This document shows, piece by piece, positions 18,250 through 27,297 of a DNA stretch of 62,430 nt. The DNA comes from an uncultured Bacteroidota bacterium (GTDB lineage Bacteria > Bacteroidota > Bacteroidia > Chitinophagales > Chitinophagaceae). Made by a program: the position numbers and the translations under genes. Within the stretch, counting starts at the first letter, position 1; each line of letters begins with the position of its first letter. The stretch covers positions 1 to 62,430 of the forward strand of contig CAIOIZ010000162.1 of the NCBI GenBank assembly GCA_903858475.1, read 5' to 3'. Under the pieces are notes generated by a model. That model worked only from the letters and a program-made list of their open reading frames with translations. It had not been told where the DNA came from and did not search any database.

Positions 18250-19323
18250 ATGGCATTCCGTAATTTCAAAATGATAGGCTATGTAATTTATGGCCGGGGT
18301 TGTTTTAACCAGTTGGGAGATATTATTCAACCCCATCGCAAAACTGGTGCACCCATGGTTTTTTTAGTAGATCATTTTTTTGAAGGGAAGCCCTTGATTA
18401 ATCGCTTGCCCATCAGCGGAAATGACAAACTTGTATTTGTAGATGTAACCCATGAACCGAAGACCAGTTATGTAGATGCATTGGCCAATCAACTTAAAGA
18501 AGAGTTTGGTACCATTAGTGGTGTTATAGGAATTGGAGGTGGTAGTGCCATGGATTTAGCCAAGGCGGTATCATTGATGATGAATAATCCAGGTAGTGCT
18601 GCCGATTATCAGGGTTGGGACTTGGTGAAAAATCCTGGGGTATACAAAGTAGGTATTCCAACCTTGAGCGGAACAGGTGCAGAAGTGAGTCGTACCACTG
18701 TATTAACAGGCCCAACTAAAAAACTGGGCATGAACTCCGACTATACGCCATTCGATCAAATTGTATTGGACCCTGCATTAACGGCAGATGCACCTGCCAA
18801 TCAGCGTTTTTATACGGGCATGGATTGTTATATACATTGTATTGAAAGTTTAACAGGTACTTTCTTAAATGAGTTCAGCAAAAGCTATGGCGAAAAAGCC
18901 TTGCAATTGTGCCGAGAAGTATATGTAAATAAAACAGGTTGGGATGAAGAGAGTGATGATCAATTAATGATGGCCTCCTATGCAGGCGGAATGAGTATTG
19001 CCTATAGTCAAGTGGGCGTAGCCCATGCCATCAGCTATGGCCTGAGTTATTTATTGGGTACTAAACATGGTATTGGTAATTGCATTGTGTTTGATAAGTT
19101 GGAAGAGTTTTATCCCGAAGGTGTAAAGGAATTTAAATGGATGGTAGAAAAAAATCAAATTGATATCCCTCAACATATCTGTGCAGGATTATCGGATGCC
19201 GATTTTGATAAGATGATGGATGTTTCTTTAGGACTGAAACCACTTTGGGAAAATGCCTTGGGTAAGGACTGGGAAAAAATTATGACCAGGCCAAAGCTCA
19301 GGGCCTTGTATGAATTATTATAA
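18250..19323 (+). CDS. kdnB: KdnB-like iron-containing alcohol dehydrogenase (Kdo 8-oxidase)
   Basis: 357 residues from ATG 18250 (MAFRNFKMIGYVIYGRGCF); the frame is open upstream to 18193 but the upstream part is unlike the family. It has GIGGGSAMDLAKAVS for NAD(P), GIPTLSGTGAEVSRT, and metal ligands within GMDCYIHCIES and VGVAHAISYGLSY plus KHGIGN. It closely follows my memory of Shewanella KdnB, which oxidises Kdo at C8 before an aminotransferase (KdnA) makes 8-amino-Kdo. It sits right after kdsB, but no kdnA-like aminotransferase is in the window. Confidence 0.85.
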   Translation: MAFRNFKMIGYVIYGRGCFNQLGDIIQPHRKTGAPMVFLVDHFFEGKPLINRLPISGNDKLVFVDVTHEPKTSYVDALANQLKEEFGTISGVIGIGGGSAMDLAKAVSLMMNNPGSAADYQGWDLVKNPGVYKVGIPTLSGTGAEVSRTTVLTGPTKKLGMNSDYTPFDQIVLDPALTADAPANQRFYTGMDCYIHCIESLTGTFLNEFSKSYGEKALQLCREVYVNKTGWDEESDDQLMMASYAGGMSIAYSQVGVAHAISYGLSYLLGTKHGIGNCIVFDKLEEFYPEGVKEFKWMVEKNQIDIPQHICAGLSDADFDKMMDVSLGLKPLWENALGKDWEKIMTRPKLRALYELL

Positions 19324-19386
19324 GTAATTGTGTATCGTGCAATGGTTCAATGGTTTTTCTAGATTCATTATCATTAAAATATATTC

Positions 19387-21258
19387 ATGAAAAAAACAGC
19401 ACTACTGCTATTGTTTTTTGTTGCAACGCATTTTTTATTCGCTCAAACCAATACAGATGATGATAAGAATGTTGTCATCAGCAAATCCAAAAGAGAATTT
19501 AAGTTTGTAAAAGGAAATTCCGAGAACCCCGTTCAAATTAAGGAGAAATCCAGCAGATTGTATGCCTGTAATAATTACAGAACCGATATACAGGTGGCTG
19601 AATTTTATAATGGATATGAATCCATAGATGATGTAACCATCTATGTAAACGATTCTAAAAAACATGGCATTACGCCGCGCTATGAATATTATAACGCAGA
19701 TGGAATTTTTTATTCAGATGCTCATGTTTGTTTTTTTAACCTGCCGCTTTTAAAAAAAGGAAGTAATTCGGAAGTGATTTTCGAAAAGACGACGATTGAT
19801 CCGCATTATTTCACCAGTGTATATTTCATGGAAGAGCAAGCGGTAGAAGAACAGGAAATTAAATTAGTAGTGCCCTCGTGGATGCAATTGGAAATCAAGG
19901 AATACAATTTCAAGGCCTTTGGTATTCAAAAATCTGTTACGCAGGATGGCGACGAAACGGTATATAGCTATACCATGAAGAATATTCCTGCGATGAATAC
20001 CGAACATGCAGCACCTGGGCCAAGTTATTATACACCGCATATTTTAGTGCTCTGTAAGTCTGCACAACCCAAGGAGGAGAAATATGTTTATTTCAGTACC
20101 GTAAAAGAACAGTATGCCTGGTATAAAAAACTAGTAAAGGAAATAGGCAATGATGAACAGGTAGTAAAAGAAAAAACAGAGGAGATTATCAAAGGAATTA
20201 GCAACGAGGAAGAAAAAGTAAAGACCATTTTTCAGTGGGTACAGGATAATATCCGTTATATCGCATTTGAAAATGGTATCGCAGGCTTTAAGCCCGAAAA
20301 AGCGCAGGAGGTATTGCGCAAGAAATACGGTGATTGTAAGGGGATGGCCAATTTATTAACAGTCATGTTGCGTTCTATTAAATTAGATGCCCGTCGTTGC
20401 TGGATTGGTACCAAGCACATAGCCTATGATTATAGTACGCCTTCTTTGTCTGTAGACAATCACATGATTTGTGCCTGGATGAATAAAGGTAAACCAACGT
20501 TTTTAGATGCTACTGAAAAGTACATCGGTTTTGGCGAAGTAGCTGAAAGAATTCAGGGGCGCCAAACCCTGATTGAAAATGCTGACCAATACTTACTCGA
20601 ACGCGTACCTGTAGCTACCTACCTTCAAAATACCGCCACCGAAACGCGTCAATTTGCCATCGAAGGCAATAGCCTGAAGGGTCATGTGCTGCAAGTATGG
20701 AAAGGAGAAAACAAAGAGTGGTTATTGTCTGCCCTGGCGGATATTAAACAAGACAAGCAAGAAAATGCGCTCAAGCAATTTTTGGCAGAAGACAATCAGC
20801 ATTTCGAAATCAGCAATTTGGTAATTAAAAATATGACCAATTACAATGCCCCCTTGCAGGTAGAGTATGATGTATTTTGGAAAGACGTGTTAACTGTTTT
20901 TGATAAGGACACTTATTTGGAATTAGACAATCGGCGTAATTTCGATAATTTTAAAATCGATACTACTAAAAGAAAACTACCGTATTGGTTTGATTATAAA
21001 AACAATTTAATTTTCGAAACTGAAATTGCATTGCCTGCAGGGAAAAAAGCCAGTAGCTTACCCGAAAAAATATCAATTTCAAGGCCGGCTTATTCTTTTG
21101 CTGCTGGTTATACAGTTAGCCCTGGCAAAATCTTATATAGAAGTGAGATCGTCTTAAATTCGACAGAGTTGAAGCCTGAAAATTTTTCACAATGGAATAA
21201 AGACATTGAACAACTCAGCAATTTTTATAATCAACAAATAGTACTCACGCAGCAATAA
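19387..21258 (+). CDS. Exported DUF3857 / transglutaminase-like protein
   Basis: 623 residues with a signal peptide (MKKTALLLLFFVATHFLFAQ), a DUF3857 N-terminal region (about 40-240), a transglutaminase core (about 260-400) and a C-terminal beta region. The cysteine-protease-like triad is intact: Cys in KKYGDCKGMANLL (near 317), His in SVDNHMICAW, Asp in TFLDATEKYIG. Function in Bacteroidota is unknown, probably cell-envelope related. A related, catalytically altered paralogue follows 40 bp downstream in the same direction, likely in the same transcript. Confidence 0.9.
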   Translation: MKKTALLLLFFVATHFLFAQTNTDDDKNVVISKSKREFKFVKGNSENPVQIKEKSSRLYACNNYRTDIQVAEFYNGYESIDDVTIYVNDSKKHGITPRYEYYNADGIFYSDAHVCFFNLPLLKKGSNSEVIFEKTTIDPHYFTSVYFMEEQAVEEQEIKLVVPSWMQLEIKEYNFKAFGIQKSVTQDGDETVYSYTMKNIPAMNTEHAAPGPSYYTPHILVLCKSAQPKEEKYVYFSTVKEQYAWYKKLVKEIGNDEQVVKEKTEEIIKGISNEEEKVKTIFQWVQDNIRYIAFENGIAGFKPEKAQEVLRKKYGDCKGMANLLTVMLRSIKLDARRCWIGTKHIAYDYSTPSLSVDNHMICAWMNKGKPTFLDATEKYIGFGEVAERIQGRQTLIENADQYLLERVPVATYLQNTATETRQFAIEGNSLKGHVLQVWKGENKEWLLSALADIKQDKQENALKQFLAEDNQHFEISNLVIKNMTNYNAPLQVEYDVFWKDVLTVFDKDTYLELDNRRNFDNFKIDTTKRKLPYWFDYKNNLIFETEIALPAGKKASSLPEKISISRPAYSFAAGYTVSPGKILYRSEIVLNSTELKPENFSQWNKDIEQLSNFYNQQIVLTQQ

Positions 21259-21298
21259 CTAACAATACAGCATACGCGAAAATTAAAAATCAACAATA

Positions 21299-23590
21299 AT
21301 GTATAAAAATAATAACCAGAAGAAATTACTATTGGCTACCCTTTTACTTTCCTTTCTTGGTATGGGTACCATAACTGCACAAACCAAAGATGAAACCAAA
21401 TACCGAGAAGAGTCGGTGGAAATGCGCAAGACTGTTTGGGCCTGGGAAAAACCACAATTTAAAATAAGCAGTATTCCTGCTGAATATAGCAATGCCTCCA
21501 AAATAGTATTGGCACACCATACCGAACTAACGGCAGATAGCAAATCGAAATTTGCTTTTTACGGATTGGGTTTTGGTCCTAAGAAAGAACAAACCCTAAC
21601 GGAGGTGGTAAGAGAAATGGTGAAGCTGAATGATAAGAACGCGGTAACCGATTTTTCGGAATTGAGTTTTACGCGCTTTGAAAAAACAAGTGGTTTTTAT
21701 AGTTCTAATAAGGCCACTACCTATGTGGGTGTTCGGGTAATTAAGCCCAATGGCAGCATCAAAGAAATTAATGCCGATGATATTGTACTCACCAAGGATG
21801 GCACTACTGAGAAGAAAGCAAAAGTGGCCATTCCTGATTTGCAGCCCGGCGATATCCTTGATTATTTTATTGCTACTGAGCAGTTTCTTACCAATGATAT
21901 GAGCAATAAACCCTACCGCATTTTGTTATTTGATGATGCCCCGATTTTGAGTCTTTCATTTCACGCACAATTGGGAAAAAAATACGCCATTGAATACCGC
22001 AGTTATAATGGAGCACCTGAATTAGCAGTGAGTAAGAACGACGACAAAGACATTATTGTAAATGTAGAAAAGACCAATATACCCCCCTTTGAAACTTCTT
22101 TATGGGTTGCACCTGGTATGCAATTGCCTTTTATTCGCTTGAATATTTCGTTGGGTTATCGTGGGTTGGGCAGTAAGTACATGGATACTAAAAAGCCAGG
22201 CGAAGTTGCTAAGAATACAGATGCCGATGAGTTTTTAGATGATAAAGCGTCTAACCTTTCCGTTAGTTATTACAATAGTTACTGGATGAAGGCGGGAAAA
22301 GCAGAGTATGATGATATTGAAAGTGATGCTAAAAAGAAAACCAAACAAACCGGGGGTAGTTTTAAAGAATTGAGTGACGATGAAAAAGCTGCCCAATTGT
22401 ATTACACTTTGCGTTTTACCAAATTACTCAATTTTAACATCGATGCACTGGCAGGGAAAATAGATATTGGCAATAGTAGATTCAATGGACTGGCTTTTCC
22501 TCTTTTTTGCACCATGAAAGCGGCAGGCTTAGATCCTGCGATATTAGTGACGAATAGCAGAACTGGTATTCGCATGAAAGAAGTAATGGATGCTAGTGAC
22601 CTGACTACGGCGGCCTATATTACGGGGTCTAATAAAATACTATCTATTCAATCGGTATTTGATCTGCCTTTTGCTGTGCCGGATGATATTGAAGGAGCAA
22701 CCAATACCAAGAGTTTTACATTTGATCATCCAGCAGCCATCATGGGTATGAAAAAAATGATGGGCTTAACCAATATCGATGCTGGTCCTACTGTACCTGT
22801 TAGTACGGCGGATAAAAACATCCATATTGAACAAATGAAAATTGCACTCACTCCAGATAAAAACAATTTACTGGTACACCGCTCTACTACATTAAGGGGT
22901 TTGTATAAACTAGATGCACAAAGCAAGTTGGTATTGTATGAAGATTTGTATGAGTCTGAAAGAAAAGCAATGGGTGATGAAAAATCTTTGCTTGAAGATT
23001 TAGAAGATGGTAAACGCAGTAAAAAATATGTAGAGGAAGTAAAGAATGCATTTGCAGAAGCAAGAAAAAAACAAAAAGATGCATTTATTAGCGAAGCAAA
23101 AGGTTGGTTCGATCAGGAAATCACCGATCTCAAAGAATACAAAACAGATAAATTGGGTATTCGTCATACCGCTCCTGATTTTGTATACAGTAGCAGCTTC
23201 AACCTAAATGGGCTTGTTAAAAAAGCAGGAAATAATTTTATTGTAGAAGTGGGAAAATTACAAGGACAACCACTGGTAGTTAAACAAGAACAAAGGAAAA
23301 GGAATATCGATGTGTTTATGCCTTTTGCTCGCAGTATTGAGTACAATATTGAATTAGATATTCCAGATGGCTATACTGCCGAAGGGATAACCGCATTGAA
23401 TAAAAAAGTAGAGAATGCCGCAGGGTACTTTACTGTGGAAGCCAGCACCACGGATAAACTGGTTACTATTAAAGTACGCAAATCCTATCTGCACAATTTC
23501 GAGCAGGGGGCAAATTGGGGCAAATTGTTGGAGTTTATGGATGCCTCCACTGAGTGGCTCAACAGCAAATTGCTCCTGAAAAAGAAATAA
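21299..23590 (+). CDS. Exported DUF3857 protein with a degenerate transglutaminase domain
   Basis: 763 residues with a signal peptide (KKLLLATLLLSFLGMGTITAQ), a DUF3857 region (about 60-300) and a transglutaminase-like segment (about 360-480). Where active members have GDC (catalytic Cys), this one reads DIGNSRFNG followed by the conserved-looking FCTMKAAGLDPAILV, so the nucleophile appears to be replaced by Ser or lost. A long charged helical stretch (about 540-620) precedes the C-terminal beta domain. It pairs with the active paralogue 40 bp upstream. The aligned loss of the Cys should be verified by alignment. Confidence 0.88.
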   Translation: MYKNNNQKKLLLATLLLSFLGMGTITAQTKDETKYREESVEMRKTVWAWEKPQFKISSIPAEYSNASKIVLAHHTELTADSKSKFAFYGLGFGPKKEQTLTEVVREMVKLNDKNAVTDFSELSFTRFEKTSGFYSSNKATTYVGVRVIKPNGSIKEINADDIVLTKDGTTEKKAKVAIPDLQPGDILDYFIATEQFLTNDMSNKPYRILLFDDAPILSLSFHAQLGKKYAIEYRSYNGAPELAVSKNDDKDIIVNVEKTNIPPFETSLWVAPGMQLPFIRLNISLGYRGLGSKYMDTKKPGEVAKNTDADEFLDDKASNLSVSYYNSYWMKAGKAEYDDIESDAKKKTKQTGGSFKELSDDEKAAQLYYTLRFTKLLNFNIDALAGKIDIGNSRFNGLAFPLFCTMKAAGLDPAILVTNSRTGIRMKEVMDASDLTTAAYITGSNKILSIQSVFDLPFAVPDDIEGATNTKSFTFDHPAAIMGMKKMMGLTNIDAGPTVPVSTADKNIHIEQMKIALTPDKNNLLVHRSTTLRGLYKLDAQSKLVLYEDLYESERKAMGDEKSLLEDLEDGKRSKKYVEEVKNAFAEARKKQKDAFISEAKGWFDQEITDLKEYKTDKLGIRHTAPDFVYSSSFNLNGLVKKAGNNFIVEVGKLQGQPLVVKQEQRKRNIDVFMPFARSIEYNIELDIPDGYTAEGITALNKKVENAAGYFTVEASTTDKLVTIKVRKSYLHNFEQGANWGKLLEFMDASTEWLNSKLLLKKK

Positions 23591-23609
23591 TTAACCCATC
23601 AATAGAGTA

Positions 23610-23637
23610 GCCGGAATGTCTCATTCCGGCTTTTTTT
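23610..23637 (+). terminator. Terminator of the DUF3857 pair
   Basis: GCCGGAATG-TCT-CATTCCGGC is a perfect 9-bp stem followed by seven T. Confidence 0.9.
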
Positions 23638-23801
23638 ATGAAAAAAGGCCCCCAAAATCAACCATTCGTCCTAAATATTCAACCATTCATCCAACAATTC
23701 CATTTTGTTTTTTGGCCTCCAAAATCGATAGAACTCAATACTGTATTGAGTTTTATTCAAAATTTGCTTCCCCTACACCGCCAGCTACTATAAAAAATAT
23801 G

Positions 23802-23841
23802 GTATTATGTGTTGCATAGTACTAAATTATTTATATCTTTG
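23802..23841 (+). promoter_or_regulatory. PadR-PspC promoter with overlapping inverted repeat
   Basis: TTG (23812-23814), a 19-bp spacer and TATCTTTG (23834-23841) form a near-ideal Bacteroidota promoter. The imperfect inverted repeat GTATTATG-N5-CATAGTAC (23802-23822, 7 of 8 bases paired) covers the -33 box, and TAGTACTA sits inside it. PadR proteins repress by binding such dyads over promoters, so this is the likely autoregulatory operator. The rest of the 370-bp gap (23640-23800) holds no feature I recognise. Confidence 0.6.
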
Positions 23842-23878
23842 TGTTGTGATGATGATAAACCGGATATCACAGCACAGA

Positions 23879-23892
23879 AAGTATAGCCATGA
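23879..23892 (+). repeat. 14-bp direct repeat, copy 1
   Basis: AAGTATAGCCATGA occurs here, 70 bp before the PadR gene, and again at 24328-24341, 51 bp before the PspC gene. In both, the ATG opens a tiny frame of four to six codons. The role is unknown. Confidence 0.6.
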
Positions 23893-23961
23893 ATAATTTT
23901 TAGAAAAGCAATTCTTAGTAGCTCCGGAGAACAGGGGCATTAGGAATAAAATTTTGAAACC

Positions 23962-24324
23962 ATGAACATTGACAACACAGCAAGCCAGATGCGGAAAGGG
24001 GTTTTGGAGTTCTGTATTCTATCGGTGATCAAACAGGGAGAAGCTTATCCCTCTGATATCATCGACAAGATGAAGGCCGCCAACCTGAACATCCTAGAAG
24101 GTACACTTTATCCGCTTTTAACCCGTTTAAAAAACGCCGAGTTCTTAACCTATCGATGGGTGGAAAGTAATAGCGGTCCCCCGCGTAAATATTTTTCACT
24201 CACCGACAAAGGGGCCATTTTTTACAAGGAGCTGGAGTCTACCTGGTTTGAACTCGCCAATGCAGTGAAATCGCTAACCGATGCAGAACAACAATTCACC
24301 AACAACTTCAACAATCCTCAATAA
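23962..24324 (+). CDS. PadR-family transcriptional regulator
   Basis: 120 residues: a PadR winged helix (KGVLEFCILSVIKQGEAYPSDIIDKM, then ILEGTLYPLLTRLKN and GPPRKYFSLTDKG) with a short C-terminal dimerisation helix. PadR proteins are mostly repressors responding to small molecules or envelope stress. It is followed 67 bp downstream by a PspC-domain membrane protein, a pairing common in Bacteroidota. A dyad overlapping the promoter is its probable site. Confidence 0.95.
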   Translation: MNIDNTASQMRKGVLEFCILSVIKQGEAYPSDIIDKMKAANLNILEGTLYPLLTRLKNAEFLTYRWVESNSGPPRKYFSLTDKGAIFYKELESTWFELANAVKSLTDAEQQFTNNFNNPQ

Positions 24325-24327
24325 AAA

Positions 24328-24341
24328 AAGTATAGCCATGA
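24328..24341 (+). repeat. 14-bp direct repeat, copy 2
   Basis: An identical copy of the AAGTATAGCCATGA element at 23879, located in the gap between the PadR and PspC genes. Confidence 0.6.
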
Positions 24342-24391
24342 TTTTTATTGTAGGGTAATCAACAAACTACGGAAACAAAAAACATTTTATC

Positions 24392-26605
24392 ATGAAACAA
24401 GTAATCAATATAAACTTTCAGGGACGGGTGGTACCTATTGAAGTGACCGCATTTGAGTTACTGAAAAATTATACCGAAAGCCTGAGTCGACACTTTGCCA
24501 ACGAAGAAGGAAAAGAAGAAATCATCAACGATATCGAAAGTCGCATTGGCGAACTCTTTCAGGAAAGAATTAAAAATGGCGCTACCTGCATTACAGAGGT
24601 AGATGTAAATGCCATTATTAATAGCATGGGTCGCCCAGAAGATTTTGAAGCAGAAGAAGGCACTACAGCTGCAAACTATGCAGATGCCAACGCTCAACAG
24701 CAATCTTACTATGAACAACAGGGTAGCACGGGCACCCATAAAAGATTGTACCGCGATGAGAAAAATAAAGTGCTGGGTGGTGTGTGTGCGGGTATTGCCA
24801 ATTATTTTGGCATAGATACCACTTTGGTTAGAATATTATTTATCCTTACTGGTATTGGTTTCCTTGCCTATATATTATTATGGGTATTTGTACCCAATAA
24901 CGCAGATGGCGTTATCGGCATCACCAGAAAAAAATTATACCGCGATAGCGATGAGAAAATACTCGCCGGTGTTTGTAGCGGTATTGGTCATTATTTTGGT
25001 ATCAATCCTTGGATCCCAAGAATTTTATTTGCACTTCCTTTTTTATCTGTTGCTTTTCGTTGGGGTCATTGGGGCTTTTTTAATTTTCCCGATTTCTTAA
25101 GCTTTAGTTTTAGTCCGGGCGCCTTAATTGTATACATCATCTTATGGGTGGTATTACCCGAAGCCATTACAACGGCAGAAAAATTGGAAATGAAGGGGGA
25201 GAAAGTGGATATGAATTCCATCAAAGAATCTGTAAAAGGCGAAATGAAAGATTTTCAACAAAGAGCTGAAAAATTTGGAAAAGAAGCCTCTGCTTTCGCA
25301 AAAGAAAAAGCAACCGTTATTAGTACTGAAGCACAAAATTTTACCAGAAAGCATCGTACAGGACTGGGTGATATTATTGCCACCATTGCCAAAGTGTTTG
25401 CTTATTTTATTGTTGGTACCATTGGATTTGCTCTTGTGATGGCATTGTTTGGATTGGCCATTGCAGCTGCAGGATTATTTCCTTTGAAAGATTTTATAGT
25501 AAGAGATGGTTGGCAGAATCTATATGCATGGGGTACTTTATTGTTCTTTATTGCAGTACCGGTGATAGCAGTCATCACTTGGCTTATTCGTCGCCTCGCC
25601 AAAGCCAAAGCCAATAGCAAAATTTTAAAATTAACGTTTAGCAGTCTTTGGGTATTGGGTTGGGTATCTGTAGTAATGTTAGCGGCTTCTTTGACGCAGG
25701 ATTTTAGATATTCCAATATTAATACCAATAGTAAAGAATTGGTAGAAGAAGAAATTGTATTAAATAATCCTACCGTAAATAAGTTAGAGTTAACAAGTGT
25801 ATCACCCATTGAAAAATATACCCGTCGCAACTGGTTGCATTTTTCTCCTTATTCCAGTATTGATGGCGATACTGCTTATGTAAAAAATTACGAAGTACGT
25901 ATTGTAAAATCAAGCAATGATAGCTTCCGTGTTACCGTTGTTAAATTGGCGGATGGAAGAACCAGGGCAGATGCAGAAAGACTTGCATCAAAAATTAATT
26001 TCTCTGGTTTACAAAGGGACAGTATACTTCAATTAGATCGTGGTTTATCAATCAATAAAACAGATAAATTCCGCAACCAAAGAATTATTCTTACTGTATA
26101 TGTTCCAGTTGGAAAACAAATAAGAATTGACAGAAGTGTGGGTTGGTACAATAATGTAAGTATCAAATTTAATTTTGATGCAAATGATGATTGGGATTTG
26201 GTTGATTGGAATGACAATGCGCACGATTGGAGTGCTAATATTACCTACGTAATGAAAGCCGATGGAATACTGTATACAATAGATGGTAAACCCTCCAATT
26301 ATCGTAGCAGAAGTTATACCCGTATCCTTGAAAATGGAAGGGTAGTGAGAGAAGGCGAGAACATCAATAGTGAGTCAGGCGTTTATAGATATGATGACAA
26401 TGCCGCTGATAGAAAAGCAGACTCATTAAACCATTTGAACGATTCTTTACAAAGAGCGAATGAAATAAAAATTCAAAGGCAAAGAGATTCTGTTGACAAA
26501 GAAATGCAGAAGCTAGAACGATTGAAAGAAAAATTGGATAATGGCAATGAACCCAGTGCTTATATTCTTCCTAGTGGATTGCCTGGCTTGAGTACTTATA
26601 TGTAA
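24392..26605 (+). CDS. PspC-domain membrane protein (tandem PspC)
   Basis: 737 residues. Residues 1-115 are soluble and acidic. Two PspC domains follow: about 119-170 (KRLYRDEKNKVLGGVCAGIA) and about 180-255 (KKLYRDSDEKILAGVCSGIG), each with a membrane helix. A charged linker leads to three more membrane helices (about 325-445), then a large extracytoplasmic beta-rich region with a Lys/Glu-rich tail. PspC belongs to the phage-shock envelope-stress response; in Bacteroidota such proteins pair with PadR, as here. There is no PspA in the window. A role in membrane stress sensing is inferred from the family. Confidence 0.92.
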   Translation: MKQVININFQGRVVPIEVTAFELLKNYTESLSRHFANEEGKEEIINDIESRIGELFQERIKNGATCITEVDVNAIINSMGRPEDFEAEEGTTAANYADANAQQQSYYEQQGSTGTHKRLYRDEKNKVLGGVCAGIANYFGIDTTLVRILFILTGIGFLAYILLWVFVPNNADGVIGITRKKLYRDSDEKILAGVCSGIGHYFGINPWIPRILFALPFLSVAFRWGHWGFFNFPDFLSFSFSPGALIVYIILWVVLPEAITTAEKLEMKGEKVDMNSIKESVKGEMKDFQQRAEKFGKEASAFAKEKATVISTEAQNFTRKHRTGLGDIIATIAKVFAYFIVGTIGFALVMALFGLAIAAAGLFPLKDFIVRDGWQNLYAWGTLLFFIAVPVIAVITWLIRRLAKAKANSKILKLTFSSLWVLGWVSVVMLAASLTQDFRYSNINTNSKELVEEEIVLNNPTVNKLELTSVSPIEKYTRRNWLHFSPYSSIDGDTAYVKNYEVRIVKSSNDSFRVTVVKLADGRTRADAERLASKINFSGLQRDSILQLDRGLSINKTDKFRNQRIILTVYVPVGKQIRIDRSVGWYNNVSIKFNFDANDDWDLVDWNDNAHDWSANITYVMKADGILYTIDGKPSNYRSRSYTRILENGRVVREGENINSESGVYRYDDNAADRKADSLNHLNDSLQRANEIKIQRQRDSVDKEMQKLERLKEKLDNGNEPSAYILPSGLPGLSTYM

Positions 26606-26650
26606 GCAATCTTTAAAATAGTTTCAATAGTTAAGTTGAAGTTGAAACCA

Positions 26651-26685
26651 AAAAAACATCCCACCAATTGGTGGGATGTTTTTTT
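26651..26685. terminator. Bidirectional terminator between the PspC gene and the cyclophilin gene
   Basis: AAAAAACATCCCACC-AATT-GGTGGGATGTTTTTTT is a perfect stem flanked by A and T runs, so it can serve both convergent genes. Confidence 0.9.
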
Positions 26686-26701
26686 AAATCGATTACCAAT
26701 A

Positions 26702-27145
26702 TTATGCTGCAGTGATACTTACTTTAATCATTTTATCAGCACCCCTGATTTCATCCAACACGTCTAGCCCTTCGGTTAATTTACCAAAGCAAGTATGCAT
26801 TCCATCTAAATGTTGTGTGCCCGCACGGTTATGACAGATAAAAAACTGTGAGCCGCCAGTATCCTTACCGCGGTGTGCCATACTCAACACCCCACGATCG
26901 TGGAATTGGAGTGGGGCACTGGTTTCGCATTTTATGCTATATCCTGGTCCACCTGCACCGGTGCCATTGGGGCAACCCGTTTGTACCATAAAATTGGGAA
27001 TCACCCTATGGAAACTCAATCCATCGTAATAACCCTGTAACACTAATTTTTTAAAATTCTCCACTGCAATGGGTGTTGCATCATCATACAATTCAAAATG
27101 CAAAATGCCTTTATTGGTTTCGATGCTACCTTTTGTATTACTCAT
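26702..27145 (-). CDS. Cyclophilin-type peptidyl-prolyl isomerase
   Basis: 147 residues, a single cyclophilin domain without a signal peptide, so it is cytoplasmic. The catalytic-site residues are present: FHRVIPNFMVQTGCP, GTGAGGPGY and GGSQFFICH. It accelerates proline isomerisation during protein folding. It is divergent from the helicase gene with a 152-bp gap and stands alone. Confidence 0.96.
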   Translation of the reverse strand: MSNTKGSIETNKGILHFELYDDATPIAVENFKKLVLQGYYDGLSFHRVIPNFMVQTGCPNGTGAGGPGYSIKCETSAPLQFHDRGVLSMAHRGKDTGGSQFFICHNRAGTQHLDGMHTCFGKLTEGLDVLDEIRGADKMIKVSITAA

Positions 27146-27297
27146 ATTAATTTGTTTTGACCGCGAAAATAGGTTGTTTAGGCATTTGTTGAGCTATTTT
27201 TTAGTTGATTATCAATTCACCTAACAACTGCAAAAAATTATCCCCAACTTGAAATGAGTTCAAAGGAAATTCGAGCGATAAAAATTACCTTCGCCGC

